NCBI RefSeq assembly: GCF_000310185.1
Contig: NZ_AMXD01000013.1
Location: 1 to 51,734, forward strand
Source: Thauera aminoaromatica S2
Lineage (GTDB): Bacteria; Pseudomonadota; Gammaproteobacteria; Burkholderiales; Rhodocyclaceae
Length of the DNA stretch: 51,734 nucleotides
Direction of reading: 5' to 3'
Positions 1 to 8,089 of this stretch are shown piece by piece (the stretch's first letter is position 1; each line of letters begins with the position of its first letter). Both the position numbers and the translations under genes were made by a program. The notes beneath the pieces are model-generated. The model saw only the letters and a program-made list of their open reading frames with translations, had not been told where the DNA came from and searched no databases.

Positions 1-527
1 CGGCCCGCGCAGGCGGCGTCGAGCGCGGGCGACAGGGTGGCGGGCCAGCGCCGGCCGTGGGGCGCGTAGCCGGGGCGGTTGGCGACCGCGATGTGGGCGA
101 GCGCGAACAGATCGGTCCAGCGGTGCCAGGTCGGCAGCCCGGCGAAGGCGTCGGCGCCAAGGATCAGCACCAGCGGCTGCTGCGGGCCGATCTCGGCGCG
201 CAGGCGCTCGAGGGTGGGCACGGTGTAGCTCTTCTGCTGCGCGCGCACCTCGCCGTCGTCCACGCTGAAGCCGGGGTTGCCGGCGGTGGCGAGCCGTGCC
301 ATGGCGAGGCGGTCCTCGGCGGTGCTGCCGGGCTCGCCGCGGTGCGGCGGCTGGCCGGCGGGGATGAAGCGCACGCCGTCGAGGCCGAGCGCCTCGCGCG
401 CTTCTTCGGCGAGGCGCAGGTGGCCGGTGTGGATGGGGTCGAAGGTGCCGCCGAGCACGCCGAGCGGGGCCCGGGCGGGCGGCTCGAAAGCGGCTCTGGC
501 CGGCGAAGGCGCGGGCTCAGTCGCCAT
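1..527 (-). CDS. nadD: Nicotinate-nucleotide adenylyltransferase, 3' end outside window
   Basis: Transfers AMP from ATP to nicotinate mononucleotide to give deamido-NAD in the cytoplasm (NAD synthesis). The reading frame from ATG at 527 gives LGVLGGTFDPIHTGHLRLAE near residue 22, the nucleotidyltransferase signature GxFDPxHxGH, followed by FIPAGQPPHR and LILGADAFAGLPTWHRW, all standard for NadD. About 175 residues are present; the C-terminal part with the second nucleotide-binding motif is cut off by the window edge. The start overlaps the stop of the membrane-protein gene at 517 by 11 bp, so the two are probably co-transcribed. The first ~20 residues are Ala/Pro-rich, and a later start cannot be excluded. 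Confidence 0.93.
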   Translation of the reverse strand, partial: MATEPAPSPARAAFEPPARAPLGVLGGTFDPIHTGHLRLAEEAREALGLDGVRFIPAGQPPHRGEPGSTAEDRLAMARLATAGNPGFSVDDGEVRAQQKSYTVPTLERLRAEIGPQQPLVLILGADAFAGLPTWHRWTDLFALAHIAVANRPGYAPHGRRWPATLSPALDAACAG

Positions 528-1320
528 CGCGCGCGTCGTCGAGTGCGGCGGGATCGCGCGCGGGGTTGCTCTCGGGGAGGCCGAACACGTCGCGGGTGGC
601 GGTGTAGAAACTCGCGAACACGATCGGCAGGATGATCAGCGGCACCGGCAGCGCGGCCACGCTGCCCAGCGTGGGCGAGAGCAGGCCGAGCACCGCGACC
701 ACGAGGCCGGGCAGCAGGCCGGCGAAGATCGCCAGCCCGAGCGCGTAGGCGACGAAGGGCCGCCAGTTGCGCAGGCAGGCGTAGAAGCTGAAGAACATCG
801 CCTTGGGTGCGGGCAGCTTCCACCAGCCGGCGAGCGCGGGCGCGAACCAGTAGGCCATCATCACCGGCGTGCTCAGCACCAGGCCGACCACCAGGGTGAA
901 ACCGAGCGAGGAGTCGGCCGCGGCCTGCGCGTCCATGTCCTCGCCGCGCATCACAGCGGCCAGGCTGCCGTCGTCGACCAGCATCACCAGCATCAGCACC
1001 ACCAGGGTGGCCGCGAGGTAGAGCCCGCCGACCACCACCAGGCCCTGCAGGTTGGACTTGAAGCCGGAGAAGAGCACGTCGGGACCGGTCTTGCGTCCGC
1101 CGTCGATGGCGCGGCAGGCGTTCAGCACGCCGACCGAGAGCGCAGGCATCAGCAGCGAGGCGACGAGCTGGCCGAGCAGCGGCACCAGGCTGATCACGAT
1201 GATCGAGAGCAGGTAGCCGAAGGTGGCGAAGGTGAGCAGCGCCGGATTGCGCCGCCACAGCTGCAGGCCTTCGCGCAGCCAGGCCCAGCCGCGCGGCATG
1301 GGGAGTTGTCGTGCTTGCAT
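517..1320 (-). CDS. BPSS1780-family integral membrane protein (first copy)
   Basis: A 267-residue polytopic membrane protein of unknown function. From ATG at 1320 it starts MQARQLPMPRGWAWLREG, the usual opening of BPSS1780-family proteins of Betaproteobacteria: an amphipathic start with GxxWLxxGxxLWRRNP, then about six hydrophobic segments (for example FATFGYLLSIIVISLVPLLG and LVVVGGLYLAATLVVLMLVM). The open frame extends upstream to 1482, but that part is Pro/Arg-rich low complexity with no family likeness, so I took the later start. It lies just downstream of a second member of the same family and overlaps nadD. The family is known only as membrane proteins; no reaction is inferred. Confidence 0.8.
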   Translation of the reverse strand: MQARQLPMPRGWAWLREGLQLWRRNPALLTFATFGYLLSIIVISLVPLLGQLVASLLMPALSVGVLNACRAIDGGRKTGPDVLFSGFKSNLQGLVVVGGLYLAATLVVLMLVMLVDDGSLAAVMRGEDMDAQAAADSSLGFTLVVGLVLSTPVMMAYWFAPALAGWWKLPAPKAMFFSFYACLRNWRPFVAYALGLAIFAGLLPGLVVAVLGLLSPTLGSVAALPVPLIILPIVFASFYTATRDVFGLPESNPARDPAALDDARDGD

Positions 1321-1333
1321 TCGTTTCCAGGGG

Positions 1334-2341
1334 TCAGGGTTTCGGGGGCGTGTCCGCTGGCGCGGAGTCGGGAGCCGGATCGGATTCGGGGCCGGGCGCG
1401 GGGGCGGGAGTGGAGCCGGGCGCGAGGTCCGGGTGGGGGCCCGGTTCGGGAGCGGGCGGTGCCGCGGAGGTGGCTGCGTCATCGGGCGCGGGGTCGGCCG
1501 CAGGCGCGAGCAGCACGGGGGCGGGCGGGACGCTTTCGCCCGACGTCGCCCCCGCTGCGGGCGCGGGCGGGGCCGCGGGGGCCGGCAGCAGCGGCGAGAA
1601 GGTCTCCTTCCACGCCGCGTAAAGCGCGCCGGCGATCATCGGCACCAGCACCAGCATGCCCAGGCCGGCGGGGATCATCGCCACCCACACCAGCACGTAG
1701 AGCAGCGCGGCGAGCACCACGAAGGCGAGCAGGTTGTGGAAGCAGGCGCGCGCGGACAGCCTCATCGCATCCAGCGGCGCGACCTCGTGCAGCATCACCA
1801 GCGCCGGGGCGAACCACAGCGCCATCATCAGCAGGGCCCACAAAACGGTGAACACCACCACGCCGAGCATCATGCCGCCGGCGGCGACGCCCGCCCCGGC
1901 GATCGCGCCGAGCGCGCCCGCCGCCGCGCCGGTGAGCATCGCGCTACCGCCGATCGCGGCCGCGGCCAGCGCCGCGAGCAGCAGGCCGAGGAGGTGGAAG
2001 AGGCCGACCAGCAGCAGGTTGCCGGCATGCTGGCGCAGGCCGTCGAAGAGCTGGCCGACGTGCAGGCGCTCTCCGCGGTCGAGTGTGCGCGCACCGGAGA
2101 GCATGCCCGCGACGAGCACCGGCAGGGTCACGGGTGCGGCCGCCCAGCCGAGGAAGGGCACCATGCCGAGCGCGGCGAGGATCACGAAGAAGATCAGCGC
2201 CTGCAGCGCCCACACCAGCGGCGCCCGCATGAAGATGCGCCACCCGGCGGCGAGCCAGTCGAGGGCGTGGCCGGGCACCACGTCGCCGGGGGCGGGCGGC
2301 GGCGGATGCGGGCGGCGGGGCGGGGGCAGGGTGGCGTTCAT
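1334..2341 (-). CDS. BPSS1780-family integral membrane protein (second copy, Pro/Ala-rich tail)
   Basis: A 335-residue protein with the same architecture as the gene just downstream: DWLAAGWRIFMRAPLVWALQ near residue 30, then about six membrane segments (GMVPFLGWAAAPVTLPVLVAG, LLVGLFHLLGLLLAALAAAA, FTVLWALLMMALWFAPALVM). ATG at 2341 follows an intergenic stretch after the homoserine kinase gene and places the family motif at the expected distance. After the last membrane segment there is a long tail (from about residue 245) made almost only of Pro, Ala, Glu, Asp and Gly, which is probably disordered. The two tandem copies look like an old duplication. Function unknown. Confidence 0.78.
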   Translation of the reverse strand: MNATLPPPRRPHPPPPAPGDVVPGHALDWLAAGWRIFMRAPLVWALQALIFFVILAALGMVPFLGWAAAPVTLPVLVAGMLSGARTLDRGERLHVGQLFDGLRQHAGNLLLVGLFHLLGLLLAALAAAAIGGSAMLTGAAAGALGAIAGAGVAAGGMMLGVVVFTVLWALLMMALWFAPALVMLHEVAPLDAMRLSARACFHNLLAFVVLAALLYVLVWVAMIPAGLGMLVLVPMIAGALYAAWKETFSPLLPAPAAPPAPAAGATSGESVPPAPVLLAPAADPAPDDAATSAAPPAPEPGPHPDLAPGSTPAPAPGPESDPAPDSAPADTPPKP

Positions 2342-2391
2342 CGGCGTCGGGTCGGGGATGGGGCGGGCGTGACAGAGCGGGCGGGGCGGCG

Positions 2392-3348
2392 TCAGCGCGG
2401 CAGGGGCGGCGCCGTGGCGATGCGCAGGCGCAGGATGTCGCGGTACTCGTTCGGGTCCTTCACCAGCACCATCTCGCCCGCGCGCGGCAGGTGGAAGTCG
2501 GCCGCGCGCGACATCCAGAAGCGCAGCGCGGCCGCGCGCAGCATGGCCGGCCAGGCGGCGCGCTCGGCGTCGGTGAAAGGGCGCTCGGCGTGGTAGGCGT
2601 CGAGCAGCGCGGCGGCACGCTCGGCATCCAGCCCGCCGTCGGGGGTGGAGCACCAGTCGTTGACGGTGACGGCGACGTCGAACAGCAGCGCGTCGTAGCC
2701 GGCGAAGTAGAAGTCGATGACACCGCCGATGCGCACCCCGCCGTCGGCATCGGTGTCCCACAGCACGTTGTCGCGGAAGAGATCGGCGTGGATCGCGCCG
2801 GCGGGCAGTGCGGCGACGTCGATCGTGGCCTGGAAGGCGATCTCGGCGTCGAGCAGGGTCTGTTCGTCGGCGGGCAGGAAGGGCCGCAGCACCTGCGCGG
2901 TGGCGGCGCGCCAGGCGGCGCCGCGCGGGTTTTCCTGGCGGCGGCCGTAGGACTGGCCGGCCAGGTGCAGGCCGGCGAGCATGGCGCCGACCCTCCCGCA
3001 GTGCGCCAGGCCGGGGCTCATCTCGGAGCGGCCCGAGAGCCGTACCACCAGTGCGGCGGGGCGCTCCTGCAGGGTGCCGAGGTATTCATTGTGGCGGTTG
3101 GCGATCGGGCCCGGCACGGGCAGGCCGTGGCGCGACAGGTGCGCCATCAGGTGCAGGTAGTAGGGCAGCTCGGCGCGCGGGATGCCCTCGAAGAGCGTCA
3201 GCACGTAGCGCCCGAGCGTGGTGGTGACGAAAAAGTTGCTGTTCTGCACGCCGGCCGAGATGCCCTCGAGTTCCACCAGGCGGCCGATGGCGTAGTCCTT
3301 GAGCCAGTCGGCGAGCACGGATTCGGGAACGGGGGTGAAGACGGACAT
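2392..3348 (-). CDS. thrB: Homoserine kinase, APH-fold type
   Basis: Phosphorylates L-homoserine with ATP in threonine synthesis. The 318-residue length and sequence fit the beta/alphaproteobacterial ThrB with an aminoglycoside-phosphotransferase fold: MSVFTPVPESVLADWLKDYA at the start, ISAGVQNSNFFVTTTLGRYV near 30-48, the catalytic loop AIHADLFRDNVLW near 185-197 (Brenner-type HxDLxxxN), and GGVIDFYFAGYDALLFDVAV near 208-227, which holds the metal-binding Asp. It is unrelated to the GHMP-type ThrB of enterics. ThrB next to a DUF2782 gene and polA is a known betaproteobacterial neighbourhood. Confidence 0.95.
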   Translation of the reverse strand: MSVFTPVPESVLADWLKDYAIGRLVELEGISAGVQNSNFFVTTTLGRYVLTLFEGIPRAELPYYLHLMAHLSRHGLPVPGPIANRHNEYLGTLQERPAALVVRLSGRSEMSPGLAHCGRVGAMLAGLHLAGQSYGRRQENPRGAAWRAATAQVLRPFLPADEQTLLDAEIAFQATIDVAALPAGAIHADLFRDNVLWDTDADGGVRIGGVIDFYFAGYDALLFDVAVTVNDWCSTPDGGLDAERAAALLDAYHAERPFTDAERAAWPAMLRAAALRFWMSRAADFHLPRAGEMVLVKDPNEYRDILRLRIATAPPLPR

Positions 3349-3378
3349 GCGGACTCCGGGTAAGACGGTCGGATGGGG

Positions 3379-3945
3379 TCAGGCGGCCTGGGCGGCAGGG
3401 ATCTCGATGCGGGCTGCGGCCGCGCGGTGCGCTGCAGCCTTCACGACCTGCCAGGCGGCGAGCTTGGCCTCCAGCCCGCGCGCGGCGTGTGCCGGGCTGG
3501 TCGAGGGCAGGCGGGTGAAGTGCAGCGGCGGCAGCGCGATGCGGCCGCGCACATGGCGGCGGAAGGCGGTCTCGGCGGCGGTGCCGTTGAAGAAGACGTG
3601 GCCGATGTCGGGGCAGGCGGCGAAGAGGCCGGCGAAGTCGTTGGCCTCGATGCTGTCGGGCGCGATCGCGCTGTCGAGGCTGCCGGCGCGCTCGCAGCGG
3701 CCGATGACGTCCCACAGCGCGACGCCGGCGGCGGCGAGGCGCTCGAGCCGCTGCGCGTAGGGGAGTTCCGCTCCGGCGCCGAAGAGCGCGCCCATGATCG
3801 GCCAGAAGGCGTTGCGCGGATGCGCGTAATACTGCGCGGCGGCGAGCGAGGCCGTGCCGGGCATGCTACCGAGCACCAGCACGCGCGCGTCGGCGCGGAA
3901 CAGCGGGGCAAAGCTGCGCACCAGCGGTGCGGCGGTCGTGCTCAC
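3379..3945 (-). CDS. DNA-deoxyinosine glycosylase (uracil-DNA glycosylase superfamily)
   Basis: A 188-residue protein expected to excise hypoxanthine from deaminated adenine in DNA. Motifs typical of the family: RVLVLGSMPGTASLAAAQYY (about 21-40), HPRNAFWPIMGALFG (about 42-56), AGVALWDVIGRCERAGSLDS (about 73-92), NDFAGLFAACPDIGHVFFNG, and LPSTSPAHA near the C-terminus. The start is a GTG at 3945 sharing GTGA with the TGA stop of the upstream DUF2782 gene, which argues for translational coupling. A longer open frame upstream of this GTG is antisense to polA-side genes and shows no likeness to the family. Confidence 0.9.
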   Translation of the reverse strand: MSTTAAPLVRSFAPLFRADARVLVLGSMPGTASLAAAQYYAHPRNAFWPIMGALFGAGAELPYAQRLERLAAAGVALWDVIGRCERAGSLDSAIAPDSIEANDFAGLFAACPDIGHVFFNGTAAETAFRRHVRGRIALPPLHFTRLPSTSPAHAARGLEAKLAAWQVVKAAAHRAAAARIEIPAAQAA

Positions 3946-4262
3946 CAGGACTTGATCACCCACATCGGCACGGCGAGTTCGGGCGTGCCGTCGTGGCGCA
4001 CCATCTGGCCGTTGCCTTCCTTGTCGATCAGGTAGTAGGGCACGCCGTGGGGCGGTGTGACCTTGACCATGTAGAGCTTGCCGCGCAGGCGGTATTCGGT
4101 GACGGTGTCCTCGCCGCGCTTGACGATGGTGACCTCGGGTTCGTCGGCTGCGCCCTCGGCGGGCATCGGCGGCGGCTCGGGGATCGGTTCGAGGTTCGCG
4201 GGCTGCTGGGCGAAGGCCGGCACGGCGGCGGCCAGCCACAGGACGATCAGGGTGCGGCGCAT
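3942..4262 (-). CDS. DUF2782 family small exported protein
   Basis: A 106-residue protein starting MRRTLIVLWLAAAVPAFAQQ, a clear Sec signal peptide with an Ala-x-Ala type cleavage site after FA/Q near residue 18. The rest has a Pro/Glu-rich linker and the conserved core EVTIVKRGEDTVTEYRLRGK ending in PHGVPYYLIDKEGNGQMVRH and MWVIKSW, the hallmark of DUF2782 proteins found beside polA and thrB in Betaproteobacteria. Probably periplasmic; the role is unknown. ATG at 4262 is preceded by CGGAGAAC, a reasonable ribosome site. Its stop overlaps the GTG start of the glycosylase gene by four bases. Confidence 0.88.
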   Translation of the reverse strand: MRRTLIVLWLAAAVPAFAQQPANLEPIPEPPPMPAEGAADEPEVTIVKRGEDTVTEYRLRGKLYMVKVTPPHGVPYYLIDKEGNGQMVRHDGTPELAVPMWVIKSW

Positions 4263-4307
4263 GATGTTCTCCGGAAGATGCTGCAATTCTAGCCGGTAAT
4301 GCGGCAC

Positions 4308-5033
4308 TCAAAGGTTCAGCATCATCTCGCGCTCGGCCGGAAGGGGCTGGAAACCGCGCCGCTCGTAATGCTTGAAGATGGCCTCGACCACCTCCTCGGG
4401 CTCGTCGATCACCTGCACCAGGTCGAGGTCTTCGGCGTTGATCATGCCTTCGGCGACCAGGCGCTCGCGCAGCCAGTCGAGCAGGCCCTGCCAGAACGGG
4501 CGGTGCACCAGGATGATCGGAATCTTGCGGCTCTTCCTGGTCTGGATCAGCGTCATCGCCTCGAGCAGCTCGTCGAGGGTGCCGAAGCCGCCCGGCATCA
4601 CCACGTAGGCGGTGGCGAACTTCACGAACATGAACTTGCGCGCGAAGAAGTGCTGGAAGGTCTGCGAGATGTCCTGGTAGGGGTTGGCGGCCTGCTCCAG
4701 CGGCAGCTGGATGTTGAGCCCCACCGAGGGACTCTTGCCGAAGAAGGCGCCCTTGTTGGCCGCCTCCATGATTCCCGGACCGCCGCCCGAGATCACCGCG
4801 AAGCCCGAATCCGACAGCAGGCGGGCGATCTTTTCGGTGAGCATGTAGTACTTGTGGTCGGGCGGCGTGCGTGCGCTGCCGAAGATCGAGACCGCCGGCC
4901 GGATCGCCGCCAGGCGTTCGGTCGCCTCCACGAACTCTGCCATAATCCCGAAGATCCGCCAGGATTCGCGCGCGTTGAAGCGCGGTGCGGTGCTGTCGGG
5001 CACGCTGCGGGGGAGTTTGTCTTTCGCGGTCAT
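4308..5033 (-). CDS. LOG-family protein (TIGR00730, Rossmann fold nucleotide hydrolase)
   Basis: A 241-residue cytoplasmic protein of the family once annotated as lysine decarboxylase and now known to include cytokinin-activating LOG phosphoribohydrolases and nucleotide 5'-monophosphate nucleosidases. The two diagnostic motifs are complete: VISGGGPGIMEAANKGAFFG near 80-99 and MPGGFGTLDELLEAMTLIQT near 146-165. The conserved N-terminal ARESWRIFGIMAEFVEATER supports the start at 5033. It is divergent from polA with only 23 bp between the two start codons. Which nucleotide it hydrolyses cannot be told from sequence. Confidence 0.9.
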   Translation of the reverse strand: MTAKDKLPRSVPDSTAPRFNARESWRIFGIMAEFVEATERLAAIRPAVSIFGSARTPPDHKYYMLTEKIARLLSDSGFAVISGGGPGIMEAANKGAFFGKSPSVGLNIQLPLEQAANPYQDISQTFQHFFARKFMFVKFATAYVVMPGGFGTLDELLEAMTLIQTRKSRKIPIILVHRPFWQGLLDWLRERLVAEGMINAEDLDLVQVIDEPEEVVEAIFKHYERRGFQPLPAEREMMLNL

Positions 5034-5056
5034 GTTGTTGTTCTCTAGGATTCGGA

Positions 5057-7876
5057 ATGCCCACCCTGCTGCTCGTCGACGGCTCCAGCTATCTCTATCG
5101 CGCCTTCCATGCCCTGCCCGACCTGCGCAATTCGCAGGGCGAGCCGACGGGCGCGATCCGGGGGGTGCTGTCGATGCTAAGGCGGCTGGAAAGCGACTAC
5201 AAGGCAGAATTTCGCGCCTGCGTCTTCGACGCCAAGGGCAAGACCTTCCGCGACGACTGGTATCCCGAATACAAGTCCCACCGCCCGCCGATGCCCGACG
5301 ACCTGCGCGCGCAGATCGCGCCGCTGCACGAGGCGGTGCGGGCCGAGGGCTGGCCGCTGCTGTCGGTGGAGGGCGTGGAAGCGGACGACGTCATCGGCAC
5401 GCTCACCCGCCTGGCGCTCGAGCGCGGCTGGGAGGTGGTGATCTCGACCGGCGACAAGGACCTCACCCAGCTCGTGCGCCCCGGCGTGCGCTGGGTCAAC
5501 ACGATGAGCGAGGAAGTGCTCGACGAGGCCGGCGTGGCGGCCAAGTTCGGCGTTCCGCCGGAGCGCATCGTCGACTACCTCGCGCTGGTGGGCGACACGG
5601 TGGACAACGTGCCGGGCGTGGAGAAGTGCGGTCCCAAGACCGCGGTGAAGTGGCTGACCGAGTACGGCACGCTCGACAACCTCGTCGCCAACGCCGACAA
5701 GGTGGGCGGCAAGGTCGGCGAGAACCTGCGCAGGCATCTGGACTTTCTGCCGCTGGGCCGGAAGCTGGTGACGGTGGCGACGGATGTGGAGCTGCCGGTG
5801 GGGCTGGACGAGCTGCCGGCGCGCGCGGACGACAAGGCGGCGCTGCGCGCGCTCTACGAGCGCTTCGAGTTCAAGTCATGGCTGAAGGATCTGGATGGCG
5901 GTGCGGAGAGTGTCGCCGCCTCGAAGGCCGCGTCCGATGCGCGCCGCTTCGACCGCCAGGAAAATCGGGGACAGACCCCGATTTCCGAGGCTGCGACCAC
6001 GACGCCAGGGGAGGGCGGGGTGTGCGCAATCTCCGCGGATGAGCAAATGAAAGACCTGACCCCGGTCTATCTTCCCATCCTCGACTGGCCGACCTTCGAC
6101 GCCTGGCTGGCGAAGATCTCCGCTGCCGAGCTCACCGCCTTCGACACCGAGACCACCAGCCTCGACCCGATGGCGGCCAGGCTGGTCGGGATGTCCTTCG
6201 CGGTCGAGCCGGGCGAGGCGGCCTACCTGCCGCTGGCGCACCGCGGTGCCGCGCAGTTGCCAGAGGCGCCGGAGCAGTTGCCGCTGGACGAGGTGCTCGA
6301 CAGGCTCAGGCCCTGGTTCGAATCCGACCGGCACGCCAAGCTCGGGCAGAACCTCAAGTACGACGCCCACGTGCTCGCCAACCACGGTATCGCGCTGCGC
6401 GGCATCGCGCATGACACCCTGCTCGAATCCTACGTGCTGGAGAGCGACAAGGCGCACGACATGGATTCGCTCGCCAAGCGCCATCTCGGCCTCGCGACGA
6501 TCCCTTATACGGAGGTCTGCGGCAAGGGTGCCAAGCAGATCGGCTTCGACGAGGTCGATGTCGCGCGCGCCACCGAATACGCCGCCGAGGACGCCGATGT
6601 CACCCTGCGCCTGCACCAGCACCTGTGCCCGCAGCTCCAGGCCCTGCCGCAGCTCGAAGCGCTTTACCGCGAGCTCGAGATGCCGGTGCTCGGCGTGCTG
6701 CAGCGCATGGAACGCACCGGGGTGCTGATCGACCCCTTCCTGCTCGGCCAGCACTCGGAGGAGCTCGGCCGCCGCCTGTACACGCTCGAGGGCGAGGCAC
6801 ATGCGCTCGCCGGCCAGCCCTTCAACCTCGGCTCGCCCAAGCAGCTCGGCGAGATCCTGTTCGGCAAGCTCGGCCTGCCCGTGGTCAAGAAGACCGCCAC
6901 CGGCCAGCCCTCCACCGACGAGGAGGTGCTGGAGAAGCTCGCCGAGGACTACCCCTTGCCCAAGCTCCTGCTCGAGCACCGCGGCCTGTCCAAGCTCAAG
7001 AGCACCTACGCCGACAAGCTGCCGCGCATGGTCAATCCGCGCACCGGTCGCGTGCACACCAGCTTCTCGCAGGCCACCGCGGTCACCGGCCGGCTGTCGA
7101 GCTCCGAGCCCAACCTGCAGAACATCCCGATTCGCACGCCCGAAGGCCGCCGCATCCGCGCCGCCTTCATCGCGCCGCGCGATCATCTCATCGTCTCGGC
7201 CGACTACTCGCAGATCGAGCTGCGCATCATGGCCCACCTGTCGGACGACGCCCGCCTGCTCGAAGCCTTCGCCCGCGGCGAGGACGTGCACCGCGCCACC
7301 GCCGGCGAGGTCTTCGGCGTGGCGCCGGCCGAGGTGACGAGCGAGCAGCGCCGCTACGCCAAGGTGATCAACTTCGGTCTCATCTACGGCATGAGCGCGC
7401 ATGGCCTGGCCAAGAACCTCGGCATCGAGCGCGCCGCCGCGCAGGCCTGGATCGACCGCTACTTCGCGCGCTACCCCGGCGTTGCAGAGTACATGGACCG
7501 CACCCGCGTCGAGGCGCGCGAGCAGGGCTACGTCGAGACCGTCTTCGGCCGTCGCCTCTACCTGCCCGACATCCGCGCCAGCCAGGCCGGCCGCCGCGCC
7601 GGCGCCGAGCGTGCGGCGATCAACGCGCCGATGCAGGGCACGGCCGCCGACCTCATCAAGAAGGCGATGATCGCGACCGACGCCTGGCTGGCTTCCTGCG
7701 GCTTGAAGTCGAAGCTGGTGCTGCAGGTGCACGACGAGCTGGTGCTCGAGGTACCCGAGGCCGAGCTCGAAACGGTGCGGGAAGAGCTGCCCCGGCTGAT
7801 GGGTGGCGTCGCCACGCTGAAGGTGCCGCTGCTGGTGGAGGTCGGCGCCGGCGACAACTGGGACGAGGCCCACTGA
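5057..7876 (+). CDS. polA: DNA polymerase I with repeat-derived interdomain linker
   Basis: A 939-residue polymerase for gap filling and Okazaki fragment processing. Domains: 5'-3' nuclease (1 to ~290; SVEGVEADDVIGTL, STGDKDLTQLV, DYLALVGDTVDNVPGVEKCG), 3'-5' exonuclease (from ~345; Exo I FDTETTSLDP with Asp near 362), polymerase (from ~560; motif A ADYSQIELRIMAHLS near 715, motif B RRYAKVINFGLIYGM, motif C LQVHDELVLEVPE near 890). All catalytic acidic residues are visible. ATG at 5057 gives the canonical MPTLLLVDGSSYLYRAFHAL. The linker at about residues 300-340 is encoded by an inverted repeat and a short repeat that also occurs at 14489 (see separate entries), yet the frame stays open. Confidence 0.97.
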   Translation: MPTLLLVDGSSYLYRAFHALPDLRNSQGEPTGAIRGVLSMLRRLESDYKAEFRACVFDAKGKTFRDDWYPEYKSHRPPMPDDLRAQIAPLHEAVRAEGWPLLSVEGVEADDVIGTLTRLALERGWEVVISTGDKDLTQLVRPGVRWVNTMSEEVLDEAGVAAKFGVPPERIVDYLALVGDTVDNVPGVEKCGPKTAVKWLTEYGTLDNLVANADKVGGKVGENLRRHLDFLPLGRKLVTVATDVELPVGLDELPARADDKAALRALYERFEFKSWLKDLDGGAESVAASKAASDARRFDRQENRGQTPISEAATTTPGEGGVCAISADEQMKDLTPVYLPILDWPTFDAWLAKISAAELTAFDTETTSLDPMAARLVGMSFAVEPGEAAYLPLAHRGAAQLPEAPEQLPLDEVLDRLRPWFESDRHAKLGQNLKYDAHVLANHGIALRGIAHDTLLESYVLESDKAHDMDSLAKRHLGLATIPYTEVCGKGAKQIGFDEVDVARATEYAAEDADVTLRLHQHLCPQLQALPQLEALYRELEMPVLGVLQRMERTGVLIDPFLLGQHSEELGRRLYTLEGEAHALAGQPFNLGSPKQLGEILFGKLGLPVVKKTATGQPSTDEEVLEKLAEDYPLPKLLLEHRGLSKLKSTYADKLPRMVNPRTGRVHTSFSQATAVTGRLSSSEPNLQNIPIRTPEGRRIRAAFIAPRDHLIVSADYSQIELRIMAHLSDDARLLEAFARGEDVHRATAGEVFGVAPAEVTSEQRRYAKVINFGLIYGMSAHGLAKNLGIERAAAQAWIDRYFARYPGVAEYMDRTRVEAREQGYVETVFGRRLYLPDIRASQAGRRAGAERAAINAPMQGTAADLIKKAMIATDAWLASCGLKSKLVLQVHDELVLEVPEAELETVREELPRLMGGVATLKVPLLVEVGAGDNWDEAH
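5960..5983. repeat. Inverted repeat inside the polA linker
   Basis: Within polA the DNA reads AAATCGGGG, ACAGA, CCCCGATTT: a perfect 9-bp inverted repeat around a 5-base loop. It encodes part of ENRGQTPISE in the linker between the 5'-3' nuclease and proofreading domains, where E. coli Pol I has no such sequence. Such GGGG(T/A)C-rich palindromes are commonly seen as dispersed repeats in Betaproteobacteria; a link to REP-associated transposases is my inference. Confidence 0.6.
6039..6065 (+). repeat. Dispersed repeat copy A (in polA), shared with 14489
   Basis: A stretch of about 26 bases starting GAGCAAATGAAAGACC and ending in TGACCCCGGT is identical at 14489-14515. In polA it is translated as EQMKDLTPVY just before the proofreading domain. 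The second copy lies in noncoding DNA and is followed by TTTTCTGTCCCAAATC, partly matching the complement of the palindrome at 5960, so both may be pieces of one dispersed element. Confidence 0.6.
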
Positions 7877-7891
7877 GGCGGAAGCGCCGCA

Positions 7892-8028
7892 ATCGCGACT
7901 CGCGTCGCTCCTACGAGAACCGCCGGGCTTCCGAAATCTCCGGTAGGAGCGACGCAAGTCGCGATCCGGCGGTCGAATGACGCAGGCGGTCCCGGAAGCG
8001 CCGTGATCGCGACTCGCGTCGCTCCTAC
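7892..8028. repeat. Three REP elements between polA and msbA
   Basis: Copies at 7892-7914 (minus), 7943-7965 (plus) and 8006-8028 (minus). Each reads 5' GTAG, GA, stem GCGAC, tetraloop GCAA or GCGA, stem GTCGC, then GAT. The first two form a pair with their GTAG ends facing each other. They fill most of the 213-bp gap between polA and the MsbA-type gene; no promoter could be separated from them by eye. Confidence 0.85.
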
Positions 8029-8089
8029 GAGAAACGCCGCGGCCATCGTTGCTGCCGCGCGCTTGCGGGCTTGGCATATCATCCGGGCC

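Noticed and set aside
517-1482. Longer N-terminus for the first BPSS1780-family protein (start at 1482)
   Set aside because: The extra 54 residues are Pro/Arg-rich and overlap the C-terminal tail region of the upstream gene; the family begins at MQARQLP (1320).
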